From the NCBI GenBank assembly GCA_946408825.1, contig CAMJTU010000015.1, positions 1 to 64,000 of the forward strand: DNA of 64,000 bases, in the 5' to 3' direction. Below the pieces are notes generated by a model. It searched no databases. It saw nothing but the letters and a program-made list of their open reading frames with translations, and had not been told where the DNA came from. The position numbers and the translations under genes were made by a program. This document shows, piece by piece, positions 29,301 to 37,955 of the stretch. Every line of letters begins with the position of its first letter. Position 1 is the stretch's first letter. The stretch is from an uncultured Planctomycetaceae bacterium (GTDB taxonomy: Bacteria; Planctomycetota; Planctomycetia; Pirellulales; Thermoguttaceae).

Positions 29301-29555
29301 CTCGTTGTTTCGACCGGCGCCGGCGCGGGAAGCCGTCGCGCCATCGGTATTACGACCTTCTCCGGAATGTTAGCCGCGACGGTCGTCGGCATCTTCTTCA
29401 TTCCCGCGTACTACTCAGCAATTGAACGAATGCGTGAAGGATTCGCGAAATTGCGAGGTAAGCAACTTCCGGAAATGATCGCGGAAAAAGAACGTAACGC
29501 GAGAATTAAGGAGAAACTTCTTCAGCAGAAAAACGACGAGAAAAACGACAAGTAA
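26343..29555 (+). CDS. RND multidrug efflux pump, HAE1/AcrB type
   Basis: 1070 residues, a normal AcrB length. It begins with the cytoplasmic stub MISEVFIRRPKLAMV and the first membrane helix, then the large periplasmic loop. The proton-relay aspartates lie in GSLVDDAIVVVE (about 408-410), and the partner lysine in GLASKNAILMVEYSK. Twelve membrane helices are expected, with the second loop between helices 7 and 8 starting near YTMIPSSFIPDEDKG. It exports small molecules by proton antiport through the adaptor and outer-membrane channel. It overlaps the adaptor gene by 4 bases and a strong terminator follows. The C-terminal tail is Lys-rich. Confidence 0.96.
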   Translation: MISEVFIRRPKLAMVISLVMILAGVITIPNLPVAEYPEIAPPEVRVSTVYPGASGQVIADTIAAPLEEQFNGLEHLLYYSSSSDNSGSYTCTITFEFGCDTDIAQVNVQNAVKRAEARLPAEVKTQGVQVMKRSSDILCMIAFFTDEAKSGLSVSDLNNYLRVNVKDEIGRVDGVSTCDLMGGSVYSMRIWLNPMRMSAMGISAADIRAAIQTQNIQAAAGSVGTEGSNEFMQYKINVVGRLKTPEEFENIVVRTDADGDITKLGDVARVELGSETYAAHAMSDGAECAGMGVNRTTEANALDTINRVKAELKELEKRFPEGVTYKIAYDPTIFINLTLKETILTLVIALLLVVGVTYLFLQNWRATLIPAVAIPVSLVGTFPFFMVLGYSINLLTMFGLILVIGSLVDDAIVVVESVMTNLESGLSPVEATKKSMRQITGAIIATTLVTLAIYVPVCFYGGMVGEIYKQFGVTMCIALCLSTVNALTLSPALCALILRPATKSRIDWFGWFNIPFNLSRKVYLTISRLLVGSATVSLALFAIIMFANYKLYTMIPSSFIPDEDKGALMCSFELPPGATLSRTDKVLDDFYSEVRKQVKGIDTLMLVGGFSFTGGGMGENVGMAIVKLDDWSKRKTPDLQISALQQQLQTVANDVPEAKIQVMQPPAMMGLGMGVGFVVSSNSATPQELAEQVNNFTDRLLRVKGTLFASSPYNASTPQLELEIDREKAELMGVPINTIFTTLQNKLASFYVNDFNLLGFVFKVQVQAEKIDRNSIDDISNLNIPNRYGEMVPFSSVATVKRVVGPQIITRFNQWSSANVTAVAMGISSGEYIKEIEKIAGEDLPKNYKLQWTGMAFQQKQNSNNIGYLLALAVTFAFLFLVAQYESWTTPIPVIMTVFVATLGALVGLFVSLVFLHQQTTMSIYAQLGLIMLIGLASKNAILMVEYSKVEREKGVPIKEAAMRGADQRYRAVLMTAISFLFGVFPLVVSTGAGAGSRRAIGITTFSGMLAATVVGIFFIPAYYSAIERMREGFAKLRGKQLPEMIAEKERNARIKEKLLQQKNDEKNDK

Positions 29556-29579
29556 GCTTGTTTGATTCCGTTTGAGAGA

Positions 29580-29620
29580 GAAACGCCGCAGGATCGAACA
29601 GATTCTGCGGCGTTTCTTAT
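29580..29620 (+). terminator. Terminator after the RND pump gene
   Basis: GAAACGCCGCAG (29580-29591) pairs perfectly with CTGCGGCGTTTC (29605-29616) over a 13-base loop, followed by TTATT. Confidence 0.85.
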
Positions 29621-29670
29621 TGATTATGCAATCCTGAAGAATGAAAGATTCACAGGACGAAAAGGACGCG

Positions 29671-32600
29671 TTATTCGACGTAATTCAACATTCTAAGGTT
29701 TCTAATCTTTCCAACAAACTGGTAAGGCGCGCTCTGTTCGCCGGAATACTGTCCGATAAACAACTCGCCCGACCATGGGGTCGACTTCGGCGCGCAAACG
29801 CGCTCGCCGACAATCAGACCGTCTTGGCGAACCTGCAGTTTTTGACCGTCGTAGGTTGCGACGACATGAAGTTCTTTACCGATAGGAACGTCCGCCGTAG
29901 TGTCGCAGTCGACGCCCCCGAAATGGAATCGCCATTTTCCGTTAAAGCGCTGTAAGAACCAGCCGCTCCGATTCCAGAAGCCAAACCCAACGACGACGGG
30001 CATGTTTCCAGGCTCGTCAAACTTCACGTCCAACTCCAACGTAAATTTACGCGCTGAATTTAATTCGGGACAATTCGGAAAAGCGAGATAGTCGCCTCCG
30101 CCGAGCGCGAGCGCGCCCTTTTGAATTATCGGCGAGCCGACGCGCCGAGGCTCAAGTTCTATCGGCGCGTCGCCAGTCGCGACTCCGTTTAACTTATCGG
30201 CAAAAGGCGCTGAGAACAACTCAAGTTTGGGCGCCGGAAGAGCTTTGCCCGAACAGACTCCCGGCTCCGACTCGACGCCCCGTTTCGAAGTGGAAACGAC
30301 TTGATACTCGCACTCGACGCCAACGGGAGCCGATTCGTCGATAAAAGTCGAACCGTAGATCGGGATCGACGTAAGCGATTCGAACTCGTTTGACGCGCCG
30401 CCGCCTCGACGATAAATTCGATACCTCGCGGGAAATTCCAGCGAGAACGTCGGTTCGCGCCAAGAAATGACGACGCGTTCGACGTCAGATTCCGCCTGAA
30501 CGTTGAGCGGCGCCTTAGGCGCCGGCGTCTCTTCGACCTCGACAATGCGAGAAATCGGCGTTCCCTTATGAATCCGATAGAGAGGATTATCGCGTCCTTC
30601 CGCATCCAAACCGTAGGAGCCGCTCGTCGTTGAAGGATCCGAAATCGGCGTCAATTCATAGCGGACGGAACCGAAAGGAGGCGCGTCGTCGACAAAATCA
30701 AAGCGTTCCGTTCTCGTAAGAAACGTTTCCGTTTCTTTTCCGGCGTCGTCGGCGACGAAGCGACGAAGTTCAAAGACAAGCCCTATAGTCGCTGCGGAAC
30801 GTTCCCAACGAAGCGCGACGGAACCTTCCTGCGTCAACTCGGCGTCAAACCTAATCGGACGCGTCGGAAGCGGCATAAGGACGATCTGACGCGAACGTCC
30901 CTCGACGATTCCGCCCGGCGCTTCGCGCGCGTTTGGCATGTCGATACGCGGATTCGTCAGCGCCTTCGCTCGCGCGCGCTCGACGATCGCCAGCATTTTG
31001 CAGTATGTCGCGTCTTGTCTGGAATCAAATGAACAAACGGGTTCGCCGCTCTCGTCCCATTCCCGCCATTCTTGTGTCGGAAACATTTTCAGTTCCTTAA
31101 CGGCGTGTTCGTATTGACCGTTCGACATGATCCCAAGGCGTAGGAAATCCTGCGGAAATTCGCGTTTGCGACAGAGCGCCAACCCTGCGACTTCCGGAGG
31201 ATCGGACGCCGATTTCGCAAGGGGCGCGCGAAGAACGCGGCTCGCGCCGGGATTCGAGATATTAATCCAATCGTTTTCAAACCGACGGGAATCCCCGTGA
31301 CATTCCGCGCAGCCTGACTCCGGCTCCCGCATGACGGCGACAAGTTCTCGTTTAGCGTCCTCGATCGGCGAAAGAATCGGTCCGGACGAAGTATAGTCCC
31401 AAGTTCCAAAATAGATCCCGTTGGAATCTATCCACGTGAAGACGAGTTCGCGCTCTTTATCGGTAAGCAGATCGCGGTGGATTGGATCGTTGAGCAGAAG
31501 TTCGGCGAGAGGCGCCTTACCGGAACCATGTTCATATGGCTCAAAGAATTTGCACGAATAGTACGCCGTGCCGTTCATGCAGCAGACTCCGGCGATGAGG
31601 TCGATCTGATACTGATTCCGACGACGACTCGTCAGATTCTCGTAGCTGATATTGAACAGTCGCGTCGGCGCGCCCGAAAGGTCTAAACCCGCCTCAAGAC
31701 GCGCTCCTCCGTGGCAAGAAACGCACTTTGCGTCCCAAATCGGCTGAATTTGAGAGGGATAGTCAAGATAGCCGCTCCCCCAAGATTCCTCGCGCAGCGT
31801 CTCGACGGCGTCTTTAGGATAACGCGTCGCGCCCGCGTCCGTTAACTCGGGCGGTCCGTATTCATGACAACCGACGCAACTCCGCGTCGTCCCCTGAGCC
31901 GCTTGGATAAACGTGCGCATACTGCGAATAAGGCGGTAATCTTTGTCGAGAAGCTGAAAATAGACGGCGCGCCCTGAAGGAACCTCAAAATAGACAGAAC
32001 CGTCTTCTTTCACAGGAACGATTCCGAGGTAGATTTTCGGACTCCACGCCAGCGCGGCGGAAATGGAAAAAGTCTGGTTCAAACCGTTGCTTCCGGGCGA
32101 CGCAGTCACGCGCGACGTTTCTTCAACGACGCGAAGCCATTTCGCCGCTCCGCGTTCCACGCCCTTCAAGCCCCGATAAACGTCGTTGACAAAAAAACGT
32201 CCCGTCTTTTGATTCCTATCGACCGTCTCCGACGCTATTCGCGGAACGGACCTCGGAAGGACAGGCGTCGGAGAATGCAAATCAATGGAGTCGTCATGGA
32301 GAACTTCGACGCGTTTTCCCGTCCGGTCAATCAACAGTAACGAATTGTACTGTCCTTTCGGCTGAGGGAGAACCGCGCCAATCCGCTCGGGAAGATTGGG
32401 ATTGGTCGGCTTTTCTGTCGGAAGGGGATCAGAGATCATGCCGGAATAAAGCACGACGTCTTCGTTCAACGCCCACGGATCGCAGGACTGCCCGCGATCG
32501 AAAGTTGGACAATCGTGATACTCAAAGTTGAAAATCGCCGCCTCGTCGTCTTTGCCGCCGGTAACGTCGATCATCGCGATCGCGCCTCGCGGCGGTCCGT

Positions 32601-33459
32601 TGTGCGCCGCGAACGTCCCGACGACGAGATCGGGACGTCCAGGAACCTGCTTCGCTTGAAGAATTGATTCCGGGAAAACCATATTGTTCGCGTAAAGCGC
32701 CGTCTCGTTGGAGCCGTCGGGCATGACGGTCCAAAGGCTTTGAATCGTCAGCGCGTTTTTATCAATATACTCCCAGCGACCAAAGAGAACGCGCCCGTCG
32801 TCGAGAACGCTCGGGTTAAACTCCGTAACGTTATTCACGGAAATCGAATGGAGATCTGTTCCGTCCGCATTAACGACAAAAAGAATCGCCACGCCGTTGT
32901 TCGCGCAGGGAACAAGACCGGAATACCGCGTCGACGTAAAGATAATCCGACCGTCTGGAAGATACGCGGGCTGAACGTCGTGCCATCCCTTGCCGCTCCC
33001 GCAATACTCGTTGGAACAAGCGTCAAGGGAGGTAATCTTGCGAAGTCCGGTTCCGTCAATCCCAATTTCATACAATTCAGAACTGGCGTTCGGCCCGCCT
33101 TTAAAGGAAAAAACTACCCGTTTGGCGTCGCATGAAAGCGAAGGCGACGAGTAAACGCCCTCCCCTAGAGTCTCGGACGTGTTCGCGTCGATAACGGCGC
33201 GAACGACGCGTTCTTCCTTCGGCGCCGACGGATTCTCAAGGACGTAAATTCCGCCTCCCGGTCGGTACTGGTAATACGCGTCGTAGATATGCAATCCTTG
33301 ATAGTTGTGCTGTTTCGAAAACAAAATCGGAAAATCAAGGAGTTCTAGCGACGCGGAACTCTCGACGTCTTGAGCCAAGAGTGGAATCGTTGCGAAAAAA
33401 AACGCCGCAAAACAGACGAAGAACGACGTTGCCAAACGCCCCCAAAATCTACGCGTCAT
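29671..33459 (-). CDS. Secreted multihaem HzsA-like propeller protein with FnIII and LamG-like domains
   Basis: 1262 residues with a signal peptide ending near LLAQ (30). Residues about 40-400 form a PD40-type propeller (YLPDGRIIFTSTRYSG, LDDGRVLFGRWEYID). A middle region resembling the hydrazine synthase alpha-subunit middle domain (about 420-520) follows. Three CxxCH haem c sites then occur at C528-H532 (CVGCH), C579-H583 (CVSCH, in a planctomycete-cytochrome-like context) and C717-H721 (CAECH). The C-terminus has fibronectin III-like segments (about 880-1060) and a concanavalin/LamG-like domain (about 1090-1260). It is probably a periplasmic electron-transfer or redox protein; nothing here shows hydrazine chemistry. 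The ATG with GAGGT 5 bases ahead was preferred to the frame's first codon nine codons upstream. Confidence 0.8.
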   Translation of the reverse strand: MTRRFWGRLATSFFVCFAAFFFATIPLLAQDVESSASLELLDFPILFSKQHNYQGLHIYDAYYQYRPGGGIYVLENPSAPKEERVVRAVIDANTSETLGEGVYSSPSLSCDAKRVVFSFKGGPNASSELYEIGIDGTGLRKITSLDACSNEYCGSGKGWHDVQPAYLPDGRIIFTSTRYSGLVPCANNGVAILFVVNADGTDLHSISVNNVTEFNPSVLDDGRVLFGRWEYIDKNALTIQSLWTVMPDGSNETALYANNMVFPESILQAKQVPGRPDLVVGTFAAHNGPPRGAIAMIDVTGGKDDEAAIFNFEYHDCPTFDRGQSCDPWALNEDVVLYSGMISDPLPTEKPTNPNLPERIGAVLPQPKGQYNSLLLIDRTGKRVEVLHDDSIDLHSPTPVLPRSVPRIASETVDRNQKTGRFFVNDVYRGLKGVERGAAKWLRVVEETSRVTASPGSNGLNQTFSISAALAWSPKIYLGIVPVKEDGSVYFEVPSGRAVYFQLLDKDYRLIRSMRTFIQAAQGTTRSCVGCHEYGPPELTDAGATRYPKDAVETLREESWGSGYLDYPSQIQPIWDAKCVSCHGGARLEAGLDLSGAPTRLFNISYENLTSRRRNQYQIDLIAGVCCMNGTAYYSCKFFEPYEHGSGKAPLAELLLNDPIHRDLLTDKERELVFTWIDSNGIYFGTWDYTSSGPILSPIEDAKRELVAVMREPESGCAECHGDSRRFENDWINISNPGASRVLRAPLAKSASDPPEVAGLALCRKREFPQDFLRLGIMSNGQYEHAVKELKMFPTQEWREWDESGEPVCSFDSRQDATYCKMLAIVERARAKALTNPRIDMPNAREAPGGIVEGRSRQIVLMPLPTRPIRFDAELTQEGSVALRWERSAATIGLVFELRRFVADDAGKETETFLTRTERFDFVDDAPPFGSVRYELTPISDPSTTSGSYGLDAEGRDNPLYRIHKGTPISRIVEVEETPAPKAPLNVQAESDVERVVISWREPTFSLEFPARYRIYRRGGGASNEFESLTSIPIYGSTFIDESAPVGVECEYQVVSTSKRGVESEPGVCSGKALPAPKLELFSAPFADKLNGVATGDAPIELEPRRVGSPIIQKGALALGGGDYLAFPNCPELNSARKFTLELDVKFDEPGNMPVVVGFGFWNRSGWFLQRFNGKWRFHFGGVDCDTTADVPIGKELHVVATYDGQKLQVRQDGLIVGERVCAPKSTPWSGELFIGQYSGEQSAPYQFVGKIRNLRMLNYVE

Positions 33460-33604
33460 ATTGACCTCTTTTAAAACAACTTCCAAGAAGAACGGCTAGG
33501 CGCCTGTCGAACCTCAATCATTATAGCGACTCAAAAGCGACGATTGAACACTTCGACGCGGGAATCTCGTTCAAAAGAAAACGACGCGGTCGTCCAACAA
33601 TTAA

Positions 33605-34297
33605 TCATTCCTTTCGACGACGTTCTCGGACGTCCTCCCTCAAGTATTTCTCACCGCGCGATTTTCCGAAATCGTCGCCGCGATACCCTGACACAGCCTC
33701 GAGATACGTAAAGAACGCTTTGTGATATCGAATCGTCGGTTCCCCGTCGTTCGGAACAATTACAACGGCGACGTCAAATCGTTCCCGATACTCGACGTAC
33801 CCGCGCTCATCCTTAAATAGCCGACCCGCCAGCGCGAGTTTTTTCTTTCTCTTCGCGTCGATTGCAAACGTCTCGGGACGATACTCGACGCCGTCGTAGC
33901 GACGCGTCTTAACCTCTACGAAGACGATTTCTTTGGTCTCTTCGTCGAGAAAAACGAGGTCAAGTTCGCAATAATAGTTTTCGGCGTTACATGCCAAAAC
34001 CCTGTGTGAGACGTCTGTTACGACCTGCTCAAAGACCAGCCGTTCCCCCATCCTCCCTAGGACGTCCTTAGGAAGAACGACCGGTTTGAGATTCTCGACG
34101 TAATCTTCGTAGCGACCGCTCTGGGGAACGGGGTAGCCCCAACGCTTGCGCCAATATTTCGGCGCGCGGTATTTTAGATAGAGAATCGTTCGCGCCTTCA
34201 GCGAGTTTAAAAACCGACTCCAACGCGTATCCCCGACGGAATATCCGCCGGAAACCGACGCAGGACGAGGTCTTTTTTCACGTTCTGATTTTGTCAT
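33605..34297 (-). CDS. YraN/UPF0102-family nuclease-fold protein
   Basis: 230 residues. The C-terminal part carries the UPF0102 pattern with a PD-(D/E)xK-like core: GRMGERLVFE (81-90), ELDLVF (D113) and VFVEVKTRR (E128, K130). Family members are predicted Holliday-junction resolvase-fold nucleases of unproven role. It is nearly twice the usual length of about 120: residues 1-78 form a basic extension with several WRKRWGY/RYRAPKYWRKR-type segments and no recognisable domain, and a charged tail follows residue 200. The MFS transporter gene lies upstream on the same strand and the HzsA-like gene downstream, both separated by more than 140 bases. Confidence 0.8.
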   Translation of the reverse strand: MTKSEREKRPRPASVSGGYSVGDTRWSRFLNSLKARTILYLKYRAPKYWRKRWGYPVPQSGRYEDYVENLKPVVLPKDVLGRMGERLVFEQVVTDVSHRVLACNAENYYCELDLVFLDEETKEIVFVEVKTRRYDGVEYRPETFAIDAKRKKKLALAGRLFKDERGYVEYRERFDVAVVIVPNDGEPTIRYHKAFFTYLEAVSGYRGDDFGKSRGEKYLREDVRERRRKE

Positions 34298-34402
34298 ATC
34301 GTCGGACGGTTAGTAAAACGCGGCTTTGGCGAGAAACCGTCAAAGACGACGGGAAATGAGTTCTGTCAGGCCTTCCGTCGAGCATACGTCCCCCAAAAGA
34401 CG

Positions 34403-34446
34403 ACAAAGCGAATCCTGTCGGATTGCGACAGACGGATTCGCTTTGT
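34403..34446 (-). terminator. Long hairpin after the sugar-porter gene
   Basis: ACAAAGCGAATCC (34403-34415) pairs with GGATTCGCTTTGT (34434-34446), with an inner TGTCG/CGACA stem. On the minus strand CGTCTTTT follows. It lies 36 bases after the transporter stop. Confidence 0.65.
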
Positions 34447-34481
34447 CCGTTAAAGGAGGATATCGCGCTTGTAAGAAAAAC

Positions 34482-36011
34482 CTACTTGCTCGCAATTCCA
34501 AGACGCTTCTGCATTTCTTCGAGCGGAACCTGCTTCGTTTCCGGCATGATGAAGATCGTCCAAAGAAGTTGGAGAACCATGAATCCAGCAAACATGAAGA
34601 AGATCGCCGACGGTCCGATGAGACCGAGGAGCGGCGGGAAAAGCCCTGAGACGCATGCGTTCAAGATCCAGTGCGTAAAGCACCCCAGCGCCTGACCTTG
34701 CGCTCGAACGGAGTTCGGAAAGATTTCGCTGAGGAAGACCCAGATGCACGCCCCTTGACCAAAACCATGCGACGCGATAAAGACCATCAGTCCGACGAGC
34801 ACGCCCCAAACGCCAATTTTCGGAATCGCGGAAACGACGGGATTCGCCGCGTCCGACTCGCCGACGTCCTCGACGGGCGTCTCTTCTTCAACGACCGCTT
34901 CGGCGGCGGCGATAACCGGCGCTTCTTCCTCGACGATCTCGACGGCGGCGGCTTGTTTGTCAAGACGCTCAATCTGCGCGTTGAACTCGTCGGAGAAGAC
35001 GGTAAACAACGTCCCGACCAGTCCTAAACTCAGGATATACCCGATCGATCCGACTAGCATAAGCGTCTTGCGTCCAAACCAGTCGATGACGACAATTGCA
35101 AGCATCGTCACGATAAAGTTAGTTAGACCGATAATCGTCGGGAAAAACATCGCCATCCGGTCGCTCGCGCCCGCCAGCAGGAAGACTTTAGGCGCGTAGT
35201 ACAGAATCGCGTTGATACCGGAAAGTTGATTGAAGGCCGCAATGCAGATCGCCAGCATAATCAACTTGCGATAACGCCAGCAAAAGAGTCTTTCCTTGCC
35301 GACGGAACGTTCGTCGTCAATCGCCTGCTGGACGACCTTGAGCTCTTCATCGGCGGCTTCTTCAGAACCGACAAGTTTGACGAAAAGCTTACGCGCCTCT
35401 TCAATGCGATTCTTTGTAACGAGCCATCGAGGACTCTCGGGGTTCACAAAGAGCGCGACAAGGAACAAAAACGCGGGAATCGCTTCAACGCCGAACATCC
35501 AACGCCATTCCGCGTCGCCAAGATGACAGCCCGCAATGATGAAATTGCTAATGTAAGCGACGAGAATACCCAGAACGATATTGAACTGCGTCAGCGCGAC
35601 GAGGAAACCGCGACGTTTCGGAGGCGCAATTTCCGCCGTATAGAGAGGCGAGACGACAGACGCGCCGCCAACCCCAATTCCGCCGATAAAACGGAAGAAT
35701 AGGAAAGAACTCCAATTCCACGGAAACGCGCTGCCGAGCGCTGAAATCAAATAGAGCGCCGCGATCATGATCAGCGTCGGTTTACGTCCGTAACGATTCG
35801 TCGGGTACTGAATCGTCGCGGCGCCAAGAATCGTGCCGAAAAGCGCGCTCGAAACGGTAAGCCCCAGCGTCCAGTCGTTCAGATTGAAAACAGAACGGAG
35901 CGCCTCTGTCGTGCCGGAAATCACGGCGGTGTCGAACCCAAAGAGCAACCCGCCGAGCGACGCGACGATCGAACTACGAACTACAAGAGACGTTGCTTTT
36001 TCGTTTGCCAT
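34482..36011 (-). CDS. Sugar porter, MFS superfamily
   Basis: 509 residues with 12 predicted membrane helices. Sugar-porter signatures are present: GFDTAVISG in helix 1, NRYGRKPTL after helix 2, PESPRWLV after helix 6, NQLSGINAILYYAP in helix 7, DWFGRKTLMLVG and a C-terminal PETKQVPLEE. These transporters carry hexoses or pentoses, typically by proton symport, across the inner membrane. An oddity is an acidic, Ala/Glu/Val-rich insertion of about 55 residues (about 345-400) between helices 9 and 10. The start is a plain ATG. It may serve the sugar locus about 2 kb away, but it is separated from it by asnS and lies on the other strand. Confidence 0.92.
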   Translation of the reverse strand: MANEKATSLVVRSSIVASLGGLLFGFDTAVISGTTEALRSVFNLNDWTLGLTVSSALFGTILGAATIQYPTNRYGRKPTLIMIAALYLISALGSAFPWNWSSFLFFRFIGGIGVGGASVVSPLYTAEIAPPKRRGFLVALTQFNIVLGILVAYISNFIIAGCHLGDAEWRWMFGVEAIPAFLFLVALFVNPESPRWLVTKNRIEEARKLFVKLVGSEEAADEELKVVQQAIDDERSVGKERLFCWRYRKLIMLAICIAAFNQLSGINAILYYAPKVFLLAGASDRMAMFFPTIIGLTNFIVTMLAIVVIDWFGRKTLMLVGSIGYILSLGLVGTLFTVFSDEFNAQIERLDKQAAAVEIVEEEAPVIAAAEAVVEEETPVEDVGESDAANPVVSAIPKIGVWGVLVGLMVFIASHGFGQGACIWVFLSEIFPNSVRAQGQALGCFTHWILNACVSGLFPPLLGLIGPSAIFFMFAGFMVLQLLWTIFIMPETKQVPLEEMQKRLGIASK

Positions 36012-36126
36012 AATTAAATATTCCCTCGATTGATATCCCGACGTTCGACGTCGAAAACGCCGACGCCTGAACGAAAATTATCCACAAAAAATCTTACGTC
36101 TCAATATCTGAACGGAAGAAAGGCGT

Positions 36127-36161
36127 AAAAAAAAACGAGACCGCGAATTAACGCGATCTCG
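36127..36161 (-). terminator. Rho-independent terminator of asnS
   Basis: On the minus strand CGAGATCGCG pairs with CGCGGTCTCG (10 bp, one G-U) over a 6-base loop, followed by nine T. It lies 32 bases after the asnS stop. Confidence 0.9.
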
Positions 36162-36193
36162 GTTGGAAAACAAATCTTACTCGGTCAAACGTT

Positions 36194-37570
36194 TCAGAAT
36201 ATCTTGTTTACAACGCGGGGGAAGAGAATTGCGTCGCGAATGTTGTCAATACCGGTCACGTACATAATCAGCCGTTCAAACCCAAGTCCAAACCCGCCGT
36301 GAGGAACGCTGCCGAAACGGCGAAGGTCGATATAATCTTTATACTCGTCCATCGTCATATTTCGCTCTTTCATCGCGGCGAGGAGTTTATCAAGATCGGC
36401 CTCGCGTTCGCTTCCGCCGATAATCTCGCCGACGCCAGGCGCGAGCAAATCAGTCGCGGCGACCGTTTTACCGTCCGCGTTTTGCTTCATATAGAAGGAT
36501 TTGATCTGCTTTGGATAATCGGTTACAAAGACGGGCTTTTTATAAACGACCTCAGAAAGGTAACGTTCATGTTCCGTCTGAAGGTCGGCGCCCCACTCGA
36601 CCGGATACTGAAATTTCGCGTCTGATTTCTGCAGAATTTCAATCGCTTCCGTATAGGTCACAACGCCAAATTTTTCAGAAACGAGGTTGTGAAGCTTGTC
36701 GAGCAGTCCGTTTTCAAAGTTTTTGTCGAAAAACGCAAGCTCGGTCGGACACTGTTCCATAACGGTTGAAACGATATGTTTGATCATGTCCTCGACGAGT
36801 TCAATCACGTCGGGAAGTTCGGCAAACGCGACTTCCGGTTCCACATGCCAGAATTCCGCAACGTGACGCGGCGTGTTGCTAGCTTCCGCGCGGAAACTCG
36901 GTCCAAACGTATAAATTTTGCCAAACGCCGTCGCGCACATTTCGCCTTCAAGCTGACCGGAAACGCTCAACCCGGCCTTCTGCCCGAAGAAATCGGCGTC
37001 GTAATACTCTTTTTCCGACGCCGCCGCGGCGTCCCAAGGGCGAGTCGTCACACGAAACATCTCGCCGGCGCCTTCACAGTCGCTCGCGGTAATTAGCGGC
37101 GTGTGCACATAGACGAACCGACGTTTCTGGAAATACTCATGAATCGCCGCAGCGAGTACCGAACGCACGCGAAAAACCGCGTTAAACGTGTTCGTACGCA
37201 ATCGCAGATGAGGTATCGTACGTAAAAACTCAAGCGTATGGCGTTTCTTCTGCAAAGGGTACTCCGCCGGACAATCCCCGAGAACTTCAAGCGTCTCAGG
37301 CGTCATCTCGACGCCGCCGTTACGTCCCTGCGAAGGGATGATTGTCCCCACGACGCGAAGGGACGCGCCCAACTTAAGAAACGGCGCAGGATCGGCGAAC
37401 TTTTCTTTGTCGAGAACGATCTGCAAATGTTTTAGAGACGTTCCGTCGTTCAATTCAATGAACGCGACGTTCTTAGAATCGCGCGACGTCCTTACCCACC
37501 CGCAAACGGTCGTTGAAACGTTCAAATAAGACGCGTCATTGAGAACGTCGTAAATATCAGTATGTTTCAT
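36194..37570 (-). CDS. asnS: Asparaginyl-tRNA synthetase
   Basis: 458 residues. An N-terminal OB-fold anticodon-binding domain (about 10-115, with VCGWVRTSRDSKNVAFIELNDG) precedes a class II catalytic core. Motif 2 is FRAEASNTPRHVAEFWHVEPE-like and motif 3 is GLGFERLIMYVTGI near the C-terminus; the FLRTIPHLRLRTN segment is typical of AsnRS. It charges tRNA-Asn in the cytoplasm. The ATG was preferred over a TTG five codons upstream; neither has a strong ribosome site. A near-consensus promoter lies about 110 bases upstream and a strong terminator follows, so it is monocistronic. Confidence 0.95.
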   Translation of the reverse strand: MKHTDIYDVLNDASYLNVSTTVCGWVRTSRDSKNVAFIELNDGTSLKHLQIVLDKEKFADPAPFLKLGASLRVVGTIIPSQGRNGGVEMTPETLEVLGDCPAEYPLQKKRHTLEFLRTIPHLRLRTNTFNAVFRVRSVLAAAIHEYFQKRRFVYVHTPLITASDCEGAGEMFRVTTRPWDAAAASEKEYYDADFFGQKAGLSVSGQLEGEMCATAFGKIYTFGPSFRAEASNTPRHVAEFWHVEPEVAFAELPDVIELVEDMIKHIVSTVMEQCPTELAFFDKNFENGLLDKLHNLVSEKFGVVTYTEAIEILQKSDAKFQYPVEWGADLQTEHERYLSEVVYKKPVFVTDYPKQIKSFYMKQNADGKTVAATDLLAPGVGEIIGGSEREADLDKLLAAMKERNMTMDEYKDYIDLRRFGSVPHGGFGLGFERLIMYVTGIDNIRDAILFPRVVNKIF

Positions 37571-37678
37571 GGTTTTGACTCGCAATGTTTGACAACGACA
37601 AACGGTCGAACGCTCCCAACTTCATGCGCTTTACACGAAAAATCACGGGCAGAATCGCCGAGTACAAACAACGCGGCC

Positions 37679-37706
37679 ATTTTATTGTCAGCGTTGATTT
37701 TGTCAA
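37679..37706 (-). promoter_or_regulatory. Promoter of asnS
   Basis: On the minus strand: a perfect TTGACA (37706-37701), a 16-base spacer and TAAAAT (37684-37679). Confidence 0.7.
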
Positions 37707-37831
37707 TTGACGGCGTTCGGTTGGAAGTTACGACGGCTTTTGTCGGTCAGAACTATGAATTTGGTTCAAGGTCAAAAAGATATCGACGACCAACACGTCA
37801 GATTAAGCGTTTAAAGCCAAAACGCCAAATG

Positions 37832-37860
37832 TTGAAAGAAGCGTGGCGTTCGTGTATAAT
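37832..37860 (+). promoter_or_regulatory. Promoter of the carbohydrate gene run
   Basis: TTGAAA (37832-37837), a 17-base spacer and a perfect TATAAT (37855-37860), about 95 bases ahead of the isomerase gene. Confidence 0.75.
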
Positions 37861-37955
37861 CCCCGGGAGCGTGTTCGACGTAGGGTTTCGATTCCGTCGA
37901 TTGGGACTTAGAGTTTTTCAACCGTTCAGGCATGGCGACAGAGGCGCGATAGGTT

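Larger units (their letters stand above)
37571..37955. other. Divergent spacer with two facing-away promoters
   Basis: 385 bases between asnS (-) and the isomerase gene (+). It contains a minus-strand promoter (37679-37706) and a plus-strand promoter (37832-37860). No ORF, operator palindrome or RNA gene was recognised. Confidence 0.5.

Noticed and set aside
29671..33459. Reading the HzsA-like gene as evidence for anammox metabolism
   Set aside because: Only the propeller and haem sites are shared; no hzsBC, hydrazine dehydrogenase or other anammox genes are seen.
36078..36086. A perfect DnaA box, TTATCCACA
   Set aside because: Single copy with no cluster of boxes and no AT-rich unwinding region beside it; not evidence for an origin.
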